Shown here one piece after another: positions 50,713-58,877 of a stretch of 64,000 nucleotides of DNA. How positions within the stretch are numbered: position 1 is the stretch's first letter; every line of letters begins with the position of its first letter. The notes under the pieces are model-generated. The model saw only the letters and a program-made list of their open reading frames with translations. It was not told the DNA's origin and did no database searches. The DNA is from Pseudomonadota bacterium. GTDB lineage: Bacteria; Pseudomonadota; Gammaproteobacteria; Steroidobacterales; Steroidobacteraceae. Location: NCBI GenBank assembly GCA_023423065.1, contig JAFAGC010000120.1, positions 1 to 64,000 on the forward strand, given 5' to 3'. The position numbers were made by a program, and so were the translations under genes.

Positions 50713-51569
50713 AGCTTCAGGGCGCGGATCGCATTCTCTTTGAGGATCAGCGGCTGGACTTCGGGCTTGAAGCCGGCTTCGGCGAAGTCCTTCATCCAGC
50801 GGTCGGGGGTGATCAGCGGGTAGTCGGAGCCGAACAGCATCTTGTGCTTGAGCTGCGAGTTCGCATAGCGAATCAGCTCGGGCGAGAAGTACTTCGGCGA
50901 CCAGCCGGACAAGTCGATGTAGACGTTCGGCTTGTGCAGGCACACGGACAGCGCCTCGTCCTGCCAGGGCCACGACGGGTGGGCGATGATCACCGTCATG
51001 TCGGGGAAATCCGCGGCGACGTCGTCGACGTGGATCGGGTTCGAGTACTTGAGCTTGAGCCCGCCGCCGCCCGGCATGCCGGTGCCGATGCCCGAATGAC
51101 CGCTGTGGAAGATCGCCGGTAGTTTGTGCTCGGCGATGACTTCGTACAGCTTGTACGCCATCCGGTCGTTGGGAAAGAACCCCTGGCAGGTCGGATGGAA
51201 CTTGAATCCGCGGATCCCACCTTCCTCGATGAGCCGCCGCGCCTCGCGCGCGCCCATCTTGCCCTTGTGCGGATCGATGCTCGCGAACGCGACCATCATG
51301 TCCGAGTTCTCGCGCGCCGCGTCGATCACTTCCTCGTTGGGAATGCGCCGCACGCCCATCTCGAACTCGGTATCGACCGTGAACATCACGAGGCCGATCT
51401 TGCGCTCGCGGTAATAGGCAATCGTCTCCGGAATCGTCTTGCGCTTGTCCGCCTTGAAATATTTCGACGCGGCATCGTCATAGGGCTTCGCGGCCTCATC
51501 CGGCTCCTGCCGGCACGACACTTCCGCGTGCGTATGCACGTCGATGGCAATCAGCTGGTCAATTTTCAC
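50700..51569 (-). CDS. Amidohydrolase family protein (Amidohydro_2)
   Basis: A 289-residue TIM-barrel metal hydrolase. The N-terminal AIDVHTHAEVS supplies the HxH, FHSGHSGIG and IIAHPSWPWQDEALSV the central His residues, and LFGSDYPLITPDR the Asp. Members include decarboxylases and lactonases of aromatic acids. It overlaps the fadJ-like gene by four bases and is third in the marR-fadJ-amidohydrolase operon. The last few residues and stop come from a REP arm. Substrate unknown. Confidence 0.88.
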   Translation of the reverse strand: MKIDQLIAIDVHTHAEVSCRQEPDEAAKPYDDAASKYFKADKRKTIPETIAYYRERKIGLVMFTVDTEFEMGVRRIPNEEVIDAARENSDMMVAFASIDPHKGKMGAREARRLIEEGGIRGFKFHPTCQGFFPNDRMAYKLYEVIAEHKLPAIFHSGHSGIGTGMPGGGGLKLKYSNPIHVDDVAADFPDMTVIIAHPSWPWQDEALSVCLHKPNVYIDLSGWSPKYFSPELIRYANSQLKHKMLFGSDYPLITPDRWMKDFAEAGFKPEVQPLILKENAIRALKLGGD

Positions 51570-53686
51570 TTCGCGACTCCGCGGTGTTCCTCATCCCAGT
51601 CCGCAAGAGTACGGCCTTCGCGCAGGAGGCGCACCAGCAATGGCGCCGGTTCCCAATGCATGGGACCGAACATCTCGCGGTATTTCTCCATCCCCGCGAG
51701 CAGCGTCGGCAGCCCCAGCGTATCCGCGTAGAACATCGGGCCGCCGCGATAACGCGGAAAGCCATATCCGGCGCACCACACCACGTCCACGTCGCTCGCG
51801 CGCTGCGCTATACCCTCATCGAGAATTCTTATGCCCTCGTTGAGCAGCGGATACAGGCAACGCTCGAGAATCTCCGCGTCGGTGTGCTCGCGCGGCTTCA
51901 CGCCGAGCTCGGCGCCCCGCTTGCGCAGGATCTCGATCGCCTCCGGATCGTCGTGGCGCGTGCGATCGCCCTTTTCGTATCGATAGAACCCCTTGCCGGT
52001 TTTCTGGCCCAGGCGCCCCACCGCGTGCAGCGCCGCGTCCGCCTGGTAGTAGGTCGGATCCGGCGGATACCTGTGCGCATTCGTGCGATGCACGTTCACG
52101 CCCACGTCGATGCCGGCCATGTCGAACACCGCGAGAATTCCCATCGCCATGCCGAACTGCTCGAGCACGGTGTCGACGCGCCGCGGCGTCGCGCCTTCGA
52201 GCGTCAGCCGCAGCGCCTCGCGCGCGTAGCCTTCCATCATGCGATTGCCGATGAAGCCGTAACAGACTCGCGCGAGTACCGGCGTTTTCCGCAGCAGTCT
52301 GGCGAGTTCCATCGCCGTGCGGATCGAAGTCGGAGAAGTCGCCTGGCCGCGCACGACCTCGAGCAGCGGCATCACGTTCGCCGGCGAAAAGAAATGCAGC
52401 CCGATGAAATCTTCCGGCGACGATGTCGCCTTCGCGATCTCGTCGATGTCGAGCGTCGACGTGTTCGTGGCGACCAGCGCGCCCGGCTTCGCCACCGCGC
52501 TCACCTGCCCGATCACCGACTTCTTGAGTTCCATGCTCTCGAACACGGCCTCGATGATCACGTCGGCCTGCTTCAGGTCGTCGTAGTTCAGCGAGCCCTT
52601 GATGAATCCGAGCCGGCGCGCCTTCTCGGTTTCGTCGATGCGGCCGCGCTTGACCATCGAGCCGTAGGTGGCATCGACCGTCGCGAGGCCCTTCGCGAGT
52701 CCCGCCTCGTTCGCATCGAGCAGCGTGACCGGAACGCCGGCGTTCGCGAACGCGATCGCGATGCCGCCGCCCATCGTGCCCGCGCCGACTACGCCCGCGC
52801 TACCGATCGATCTCGGAGTGGTATCCGTGGGGAGCCCTTCGACCTTGCGGCTCTCGCGTTCCGCGAAGAACACGTGGATCGCGGCCTTCGCCTCGATCGT
52901 GCCCTTGGTGTGATTGGCGAACCTGTCTTCCTCGAGCAGGCCCTGTTCGATCGGCATCACGCTCGACTTCACCGCTTCGAGCGCGGTCAGCGCGGCCGTG
53001 CGATTCGGATACAGGCGCAACGCCTCGGCGCGCCACTTCGCATCGAACTCCGGCGTGAATACGCTCGCATCGACGGTGCGCGCCGACGTGGGCCGCGGCC
53101 CCGCGCCGCGCGCGACCAGCGCATTCGCGTACGCGACAGCGCCCGTGACCAGGTCGCCCTCGACGATCTCGTCGATGAGCCCCTGCTCCTTCGCAATCGG
53201 CGCCGGCACCGGCTTCGCATCGAAGATCATGCGCAGCGCCTTGTCGGGCCCGATCAATCGCGGCAACCGCTGCGATCCGCCCGCGCCGGGAATGATGCCG
53301 AGCGTGACCTCAGGCAACATGACCTTCGCGGTCGGCGTCGCGACACGATAGTGGAACGCCAGCGCGAGCTCGAATCCGCCGCCGATGGCGGAGCCGTGCA
53401 GCGCCGCCACGCAGGGAATCGCCAGATTCTCGAACTGGCCGTAGAGATCGCGGTACTCCGCCTCCTTCGGCGGCCCCGAGAATTCGTTGATGTCGGCGCC
53501 CGTGAAGAAGTTGTTGCCTTCGCAACGCAGCACGAGCGCCTTGAAGGTCGGATCCGTGCGCATGTGCGCGAGCGCGCCGAACAACCCCGAGCGGACCTCG
53601 GCGGTGATGGTGTTGACGGGCGGGTTATCGACCACGATGACCGCGATGTCGCCGTGGCGTTGCAATTCGACTATGGGACGGGTCAT
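51566..53686 (-). CDS. Bifunctional enoyl-CoA hydratase / 3-hydroxyacyl-CoA dehydrogenase (FadJ/FadB type)
   Basis: A 706-residue multifunctional beta-oxidation enzyme. The N-terminal crotonase domain (about 1-190) has GSAIGGGFELALAFHYRVAT and LPEVTLGIIPGAGGSQRLP. The central NAD domain begins SAGVVGAGTMGGGIAIAF, and LHFFSPANVMPLLEVVRG carries the catalytic His; the C-terminal domain has GFIGNRMMEGYAREAL and CAGYGFPRYRGGPMFYAD. It processes enoyl- and hydroxyacyl-CoA intermediates. It overlaps both neighbours by four bases (ATGA), forming one translationally coupled operon with the MarR regulator. Confidence 0.93.
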   Translation of the reverse strand: MTRPIVELQRHGDIAVIVVDNPPVNTITAEVRSGLFGALAHMRTDPTFKALVLRCEGNNFFTGADINEFSGPPKEAEYRDLYGQFENLAIPCVAALHGSAIGGGFELALAFHYRVATPTAKVMLPEVTLGIIPGAGGSQRLPRLIGPDKALRMIFDAKPVPAPIAKEQGLIDEIVEGDLVTGAVAYANALVARGAGPRPTSARTVDASVFTPEFDAKWRAEALRLYPNRTAALTALEAVKSSVMPIEQGLLEEDRFANHTKGTIEAKAAIHVFFAERESRKVEGLPTDTTPRSIGSAGVVGAGTMGGGIAIAFANAGVPVTLLDANEAGLAKGLATVDATYGSMVKRGRIDETEKARRLGFIKGSLNYDDLKQADVIIEAVFESMELKKSVIGQVSAVAKPGALVATNTSTLDIDEIAKATSSPEDFIGLHFFSPANVMPLLEVVRGQATSPTSIRTAMELARLLRKTPVLARVCYGFIGNRMMEGYAREALRLTLEGATPRRVDTVLEQFGMAMGILAVFDMAGIDVGVNVHRTNAHRYPPDPTYYQADAALHAVGRLGQKTGKGFYRYEKGDRTRHDDPEAIEILRKRGAELGVKPREHTDAEILERCLYPLLNEGIRILDEGIAQRASDVDVVWCAGYGFPRYRGGPMFYADTLGLPTLLAGMEKYREMFGPMHWEPAPLLVRLLREGRTLADWDEEHRGVAK

Positions 53687-54114
53687 TTGAGGTCGGTGAG
53701 CTTACCCAAAAGTTCGAGCAATTGGTCACGGCCATCGATGCCGATGCGCTCGATGAGTTTTCGTTCGTGCGAGGCCTGTGCCTCGCCCGCACGCTGCAGG
53801 ATGCGCTTGCCCTTCGCCGTGATGTGCAACTCGTAGCTGCGGGCATCGCTCGTGGATTTCTTGCGGAGGATGAGACCGCGCCGCTCCAGCTCGCTCATCG
53901 TCGGCACGCAATTCGCCTTCTGGATGCCCAGGGCCTCGCAGACCCCAGACTGGCTGGCCCCGGGGTTCTCCGCGACCATGAGCAGCAGCGTGTACTGGAC
54001 GGGGCGCAGGTCGAGTTCGGACAGCGAATCATTCAGGTCTGCATACACCGCGCCCTGCGCCCGGCGCAGCGCGTAACCGATCAGATCCCTCAACGGCGCC
54101 GTTCGAACCACCAC
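53683..54114 (-). CDS. MarR-family transcriptional regulator
   Basis: A 143-residue winged-helix regulator. The winged helix is in SQSGVCEALGIQKANCVPTMSELERRGLILRKKSTSDARSY (about residues 53-95), flanked by dimerisation helices. MarR members often respond to aromatic acids or acyl-CoAs. It is the first gene of the operon with the FadJ-like gene and amidohydrolase and is divergent from the araC gene across 173 bp containing palindromes that are candidate operators. Confidence 0.9.
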   Translation of the reverse strand: MVVRTAPLRDLIGYALRRAQGAVYADLNDSLSELDLRPVQYTLLLMVAENPGASQSGVCEALGIQKANCVPTMSELERRGLILRKKSTSDARSYELHITAKGKRILQRAGEAQASHERKLIERIGIDGRDQLLELLGKLTDLK

Positions 54115-54191
54115 GTACCCTCTTCCGTACGCCGCAAATGCTGAGCCGGGGCCCCGGTTGCTTCTCGACCGGCAGGGAACTCGGATTGGTC

Positions 54192-54220
54192 GATAGCTCC
54201 TATCAGAACTACCAATTGGT
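54192..54220. promoter_or_regulatory. Candidate operators between marR and araC
   Basis: Two inverted repeats lie in the 173-bp divergent spacer: GATAGCTCCTATC (54192-54204, 5-bp arms) and the perfect 10-bp palindrome ACCAATTGGT (54211-54220). MarR proteins bind such palindromes near their own promoters. Confidence 0.45.
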
Positions 54221-54287
54221 TACTCGAAATAACTATCACGTATAACTAACGCCCACATCGTCGGGACACCTCGAGGGGGAGGGAGTC

Positions 54288-55256
54288 ATGGCTACAGTGG
54301 AATCGTTCTCGACCGCAGGTCTGGATCCGAGACGCAAGCTCACCTACTGGAACGATCGTGCGAGCGAAAGCTTCTCGCCACTCGTCTCCGATCCGGTCGA
54401 CATCCGCACATTCACCGGGACCATCCAGCGCGCGACGATCGGCGACCTGACGCTCGCCGAGGTCTATTCGGACGCTCAGCTCGTGAGGCATTCGCGCGCG
54501 CACGTCGCCCGCACGCGCTCCTCGCTGTTCTTCCTGCACCTGCAGATGGAAGGCGAAAGCACCAACCGGCAGGACGGCCGCGAAGCCCACCTGCGCACCG
54601 GCGACTTCACGTTGTGCGACAGCACGCGCCACTACGAAATCGCGTTCGGCGGCGCGAACCGCATGCTGGTGCTCGGCATCCCCGACGCCATCCTGCGCCG
54701 CCACATCGCCTGTCCCGAGTGCCTCGTCGCCATTCCGATGGTCGGGGGGACCGGGGTGTGCGCGCTGCTCTCGCGTTTCCTGCGCAACTACTGGTTCGAG
54801 TTCCAGAAGAGCATGGACCAGTCCGTGGCCGCACGCGTCAACGTCGCGATCCTGGACCTCGTCGCGGCGGCCTACGCCGACCTGCCGCAGTCCCGGTCGG
54901 ACCGCTCGTCGCTCGCCACCGCGCATCGCATCCGCATCATCAACTACATCGAAGCGCACCTGAACGATCCCGAGCTCACGCCGACGCGCATCGCCGAAGC
55001 GTGCAAGATGACGACGCGATACCTGCATCACCTTTTCTCGGACCAGGACGAGACCGTCGCGCGCTACATCCTGCGCCGCCGTCTCGAGGCCTGCTCGCGC
55101 GCGCTGCTCTCGCCGTCGCAACGCGGCCGCACCGTGACCGCGATCGCGTTCGATTACGGCTTCAACAGCCCGACGCACTTCGGACGCGTGTTCCGCGCGA
55201 AGTACGGCGCGACGCCGCGCGAGTTCCGGCGCGAGAAGGTCGAAGCGGCGGCCTGA
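54288..55256 (+). CDS. AraC-family transcriptional regulator
   Basis: A 322-residue regulator with an N-terminal sensor region of the AraC-binding-2 kind (about 1-200, including SSLFFLHLQMEGESTN and LRTGDFTLCDSTRHYE) and a C-terminal pair of helix-turn-helices: PELTPTRIAEACKMTTRYLHHLFSDQ and AIAFDYGFNSPTHFGRVFRAKYG. Such regulators usually activate catabolic genes in response to a substrate. It is divergent from the MarR gene, so two regulators share the spacer, and likely controls the surrounding catabolic cluster. Confidence 0.9.
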   Translation: MATVESFSTAGLDPRRKLTYWNDRASESFSPLVSDPVDIRTFTGTIQRATIGDLTLAEVYSDAQLVRHSRAHVARTRSSLFFLHLQMEGESTNRQDGREAHLRTGDFTLCDSTRHYEIAFGGANRMLVLGIPDAILRRHIACPECLVAIPMVGGTGVCALLSRFLRNYWFEFQKSMDQSVAARVNVAILDLVAAAYADLPQSRSDRSSLATAHRIRIINYIEAHLNDPELTPTRIAEACKMTTRYLHHLFSDQDETVARYILRRRLEACSRALLSPSQRGRTVTAIAFDYGFNSPTHFGRVFRAKYGATPREFRREKVEAAA

Positions 55257-55262
55257 TCCGGT

Positions 55263-55303
55263 ATAGTCCGGCTCCCCGCCTTCCAATCACGGGGCCGGAC
55301 TAT
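55263..55303 (+). other. Hairpin immediately upstream of the secreted protein gene
   Basis: ATAGTCCGG (55263-55271) pairs perfectly with CCGGACTAT (55295-55303), and CCCCG/CGGGG continue the stem inward past a two-base bulge. It ends one base before the ATG at 55305. A TATAGT hexamer overlaps its 5' arm. It could be a terminator of araC without a T run, an operator, or an mRNA structure that affects initiation. Confidence 0.45.
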
Positions 55304-55304
55304 C

Positions 55305-56117
55305 ATGACCAAACTCGTTTGCGCCTCGCTGGCGCTGGCGCTGGCCCTGGCGTCGTCGTTCGTCGCGCATGCGCAGGACGCGCAGGATGCGCAGCCTGCC
55401 AAACCGGTCGTTCCGGACTGGGCGTTGCCCGGGTCGGCCACGCACCGCCAGGTGCCACCGCCGCCGGATTTTCATCGCGAGACGATCACGTTCCCCGAGA
55501 AGGTGAACGGATTCTCCGTGTCCGAGATCGGCGCGCCGCTCGTGCCTGGCGGCTCGAGCTACTCCGACGGCGTCTACACGATCGCCTCCGCCGGCTACAA
55601 CATCTGGTACACGCGCGACGAGTTCCGTTTTCTGTGGAAGAAGATGTCGGGTGACGTCTCGCTGGCCGCGGACATCGCCTTCCCGGATCCGGAGGGCTAC
55701 GGCGACCGCAAGGCGGTGCTCGTCATTCGCCAGGATCTCGAGGACGATTCCAAACAGGTCGTCGTGGCGCTGCATGGCCTCGGGATGATCCAGCTCGCCC
55801 AGCGTCCGCAGAAAGGCGCGCTCACGAAGGATCGCGAGTTCCGTATCGGTGGCCGCGGCCGCCCGACGGGCAAGACGCCCGATTCGCTGGTCAACGATCT
55901 CGCCAGACGCATCGGCATCGAAAAGCGCGGCAACGAGTTTGCACTGTTCGTGAGTCTCGAAGGCGAACCCATGACGCAATACGGCCCGCCCATCGAGCTG
56001 AATTTCTCCGAGCCCTTCTACGTGGGTCTTGGCTTCTGCTCGCATCTGCCCGACGTGGTCGACACCGCGACGTTTTCCAACGTGCTGCTCGAGAACGCGG
56101 CCGGAAAGGTGCGTTAG
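55305..56117 (+). CDS. Secreted protein of unknown function, possible beta-sandwich
   Basis: A 270-residue exported protein: signal peptide LALALALASSFVAHAQ, a Pro/Ala linker, then a domain rich in alternating strands (about residues 65-265), for example SSYSDGVYTIASAGYNIWYTR and SEPFYVGLGFCSHLPDVVDT. The pattern suggests a concanavalin/LamG-like beta sandwich as in DUF1349-type proteins, but I cannot name the family. It follows the araC gene on the same strand and precedes a convergent aldehyde dehydrogenase gene. Confidence 0.7.
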   Translation: MTKLVCASLALALALASSFVAHAQDAQDAQPAKPVVPDWALPGSATHRQVPPPPDFHRETITFPEKVNGFSVSEIGAPLVPGGSSYSDGVYTIASAGYNIWYTRDEFRFLWKKMSGDVSLAADIAFPDPEGYGDRKAVLVIRQDLEDDSKQVVVALHGLGMIQLAQRPQKGALTKDREFRIGGRGRPTGKTPDSLVNDLARRIGIEKRGNEFALFVSLEGEPMTQYGPPIELNFSEPFYVGLGFCSHLPDVVDTATFSNVLLENAAGKVR

Positions 56118-56178
56118 CGCGCCCTGCGGATCGAGCGCAAGCAGCTCGCGAGTAGTTTGGCCCGCCGCACGCGCGGAC

Positions 56179-57648
56179 TCAGCCCTGGCTGATGAATTTC
56201 GTCACGAGACAGGCCTCGAGTCCTTCGATGCCCTCCTCGCTGCCGTGGCCGCTTTCCTTCACGCCGCCGAACGGCGCCTCGGGCACCGAGATCTGGAAGC
56301 TGTTGAGACCGATCATGCCGGCCTCGAGCTTCTCGCCGAGCAGGTTGACGCGGCGCGCATCGTTCGTGAAACCGAAGGCCGAGAGGCCAAACGGCAGGCG
56401 GTTTGCCTCGACCATGACCGCATCGAAGTCGCGGAACGGATTCAGCAGCGCGATGGGACCGAACGGCTCCTCGTTCATGATGCGCGCGTCATTCGGTATG
56501 TCCGCGAGCACTGTCGGCTCGAAGAAGAATCCCTTGCGCGGGATGCGTTTGCCGCCCGCGAGCAGCCGCGCGCCGTGTTCGACCGCGTCGTCGATGATGC
56601 CCTGCACGGCCGGCAGGCGACGCGCGTGCGCGAGTGGGCCCATCCGGTTCGCCTCGTCGATGCCGGGGCCCACGGGCAACGCCTTCGCGCGCGCCGCGAA
56701 ACCTTCCGCGAACTTCGGGTAGATGGACTCCTGCACGTAGAAGCGCGTGGGCGACACGCACACCTGGCCCGCGTTGCGGTACTTTGCGGTGACGCAGGCA
56801 TCGAGCACCTTGTCGACGTCGACATCGTCGAACACGATCACCGGCGCGTGTCCGCCGAGTTCCATCGTCGTGCGCTTCATGCCGTCGGCCGCGAGCTTCA
56901 CGAGTTGCTTGCCCACCGGCACGGAACCCGTGAACGAAATCTTGCGGATGATCGGCGAGGCGATGAGCTGCCGGGATACCTCGTGCGGCACGCCGAACAC
57001 GATCGCGAGCGCGCCGCGCGGCACGCCGGCCTCGTGCAACGCGCGCGCGATCGCGAGCGCGGTGCCCGGCGCCTCTTCAGCGGGCTTGAGGATGCATGGA
57101 CAGCCTGCGGCGAGCGCCGCGCCGAGCTTGCGCGCCGGGTTGCCCGCGGGGAAATTCCACGGCGCGAACGCGGCCACCGGCCCGACGGGTTCCTTGACTA
57201 TGGTCATGCGCTGACCTGGCAGGCGTTGCGGGAGTACGCGACCGTAGGCGCGACGACCCTCCTCGCCATACCACTCGAAGATCTCCGCGGACGCATTCAC
57301 CTCGATGCGCGTCTCGTGAATGCTCTTGCCCATCTCGAGCGTCGCGATGCGCGCGATTTCCTCGGCGCGCGCGCGTATCAAGTCCGCGGCCTTCTTGAGG
57401 ATCTTCGAGCGCTGTACGGGCAGCAGCGCGCGCCATTCGCTCCACGCGCGCTGCGCGGCCGCGAGCGCGCGTTCGAGGTCGGCCGTTGTCGCGTGCGGCA
57501 GCAGGCCCAGGATTTCCTCGGTCGCGGGATTGACGACCGGCTGCGTCTTCCGTCCCTGCGCGCCCAACCACTCGCCGTCGATGAACAGCGCGAGCTCCGG
57601 GTACGGTTGCGTGGCGGACGGATCGATGGGCTTGACGTTTGCTGACAT
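56179..57648 (-). CDS. NAD(P)-dependent aldehyde dehydrogenase, succinate-semialdehyde type
   Basis: A 489-residue aldehyde dehydrogenase. The catalytic Cys lies in NAGQVCVSPTRFYVQ, the Glu in TMELGGHAPVIVFDD, and the N in FAPWNFPAGNPARKLG. Overall pattern is that of the GabD/succinate-semialdehyde group, including KFISQG at the end. Oxidises an aldehyde to the acid; the true substrate in this cluster may be an aromatic or dicarboxylic semialdehyde. ATG 57648 has GGA upstream. Divergent from the decarboxylase-like amidohydrolase gene. Confidence 0.93.
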   Translation of the reverse strand: MSANVKPIDPSATQPYPELALFIDGEWLGAQGRKTQPVVNPATEEILGLLPHATTADLERALAAAQRAWSEWRALLPVQRSKILKKAADLIRARAEEIARIATLEMGKSIHETRIEVNASAEIFEWYGEEGRRAYGRVLPQRLPGQRMTIVKEPVGPVAAFAPWNFPAGNPARKLGAALAAGCPCILKPAEEAPGTALAIARALHEAGVPRGALAIVFGVPHEVSRQLIASPIIRKISFTGSVPVGKQLVKLAADGMKRTTMELGGHAPVIVFDDVDVDKVLDACVTAKYRNAGQVCVSPTRFYVQESIYPKFAEGFAARAKALPVGPGIDEANRMGPLAHARRLPAVQGIIDDAVEHGARLLAGGKRIPRKGFFFEPTVLADIPNDARIMNEEPFGPIALLNPFRDFDAVMVEANRLPFGLSAFGFTNDARRVNLLGEKLEAGMIGLNSFQISVPEAPFGGVKESGHGSEEGIEGLEACLVTKFISQG

Positions 57649-57828
57649 GGTGATTCCGGCGGACGCGATGCGATTCGGTCCCTGCATGAGACGGCAACAA
57701 TGAAGCGGCCGCAATGGACAGTTGACTCGATCCTTCGCGAACACTTTCGCGACGCCTCGCGCAATCCGCGCCGGGCGCGCTCGTGACATGATTTGCAAGG
57801 AATTCCTGCCCCTTTCGGGTGATCCCCC

Positions 57829-58857
57829 ATGGCCGACTATCGCCGCATCGCCACCGAAGAAGCCTTCGCGACCCGCGATCAGATGAACGCGTTCCGAAAA
57901 CTGCTCGCGGAAGGCTACGACGATCCGGGGTTCGGAAGCCTGTGGGGTTTCTATCTAGGCAGCCCAAGCGATCGCGCGAAGTTCATCATCGATCGTCTGC
58001 AGAACCTCGGCGCGGAGCGCATCGCCGACATGGATGCGGCCGGCATCGACATGCAGGTGTTGTCGCTGACCTCGCCCGGCGTGCAGGTGTTCGACGCGGC
58101 CACCGCGAACGCACTCGCGCGCGACAGCAACGACGAGCTGGCCGCCGCGATCGCGCGCCATCCGACGCGATTCGTCGGCCTCGCGGCCGCGGCGCCGCAG
58201 GATCCGCCGGCGGCCGCGCGCGAGATCGAGCGCGGCGTCCGCCAGCTCGGCCTGCGCGGCGTCATCATCAACTCGCACACGATGGGCGAGCGGCTCGACG
58301 ACCCGAAGTGCTGGGCCATCTTCGAGGCCGCGGAAGCACTCGACGTGCCTGTCTACCTGCACCCGAACGCACCGCCGCGCGACATGATCGCGCCCTATCT
58401 GGAAGCCGGTCTCGACGGCGCCGTGTTCGGCTTCCAGGCCGAGACCGGGCTGCACTTGCTGCGGATCATCGTCGCGGGGGTATTCGACCGCTTCCCGAAA
58501 CTGAAGATGATCGTCGGCCACTGCGGCGAAGCGCTGCCCTACTGGATGTACCGCATCGACTACATGCACCGCGCGCAGATGGCCGCGAAGCGTTACCCGA
58601 TGCTCAAGGAACTGGAGCGTGCTCCAAGCGAATACCTGCGCGAGAACGTGTACGTCACGAACAGCGGCGTCGCGTGGGAACCCGCGATCATGTTCTGCCA
58701 CGAGGTCATGGGCCCGGATCACACGCTGTACGCGATGGACTATCCGTACCAGTACCTCGCCTCGGAAGTGACCGTCTCCGACAACCTGCCGATGTCGGCC
58801 GAGGACAAGAAGAAATACTTCCAGACCAACGCCGAGAAGCTGTTCGCAATCCGCTGA
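57829..58857 (+). CDS. Amidohydrolase-fold decarboxylase-like protein
   Basis: A 342-residue TIM-barrel metal enzyme resembling gamma-resorcylate, 2,3-dihydroxybenzoate and 5-carboxyvanillate decarboxylases. It begins IATEEAFATRDQ, the E-E-A-F variant of the metal site seen in that group, with the central His in VGHCGEALPYWMYRIDYM, NSHTMG and the Asp in YAMDYPYQY. Full length. It is divergent from the aldehyde dehydrogenase gene and convergent with the ThDP-enzyme gene; the substrate is likely an aromatic acid but unproven. Confidence 0.88.
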   Translation: MADYRRIATEEAFATRDQMNAFRKLLAEGYDDPGFGSLWGFYLGSPSDRAKFIIDRLQNLGAERIADMDAAGIDMQVLSLTSPGVQVFDAATANALARDSNDELAAAIARHPTRFVGLAAAAPQDPPAAAREIERGVRQLGLRGVIINSHTMGERLDDPKCWAIFEAAEALDVPVYLHPNAPPRDMIAPYLEAGLDGAVFGFQAETGLHLLRIIVAGVFDRFPKLKMIVGHCGEALPYWMYRIDYMHRAQMAAKRYPMLKELERAPSEYLRENVYVTNSGVAWEPAIMFCHEVMGPDHTLYAMDYPYQYLASEVTVSDNLPMSAEDKKKYFQTNAEKLFAIR

Positions 58858-58877
58858 CCGGACCGGACCGGACCCGC

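Noticed and set aside
51584..53836. A 750-residue ORF antisense to the FadJ-type gene
   Set aside because: Arg/His-rich composition with no domains; mirrors a certain gene.
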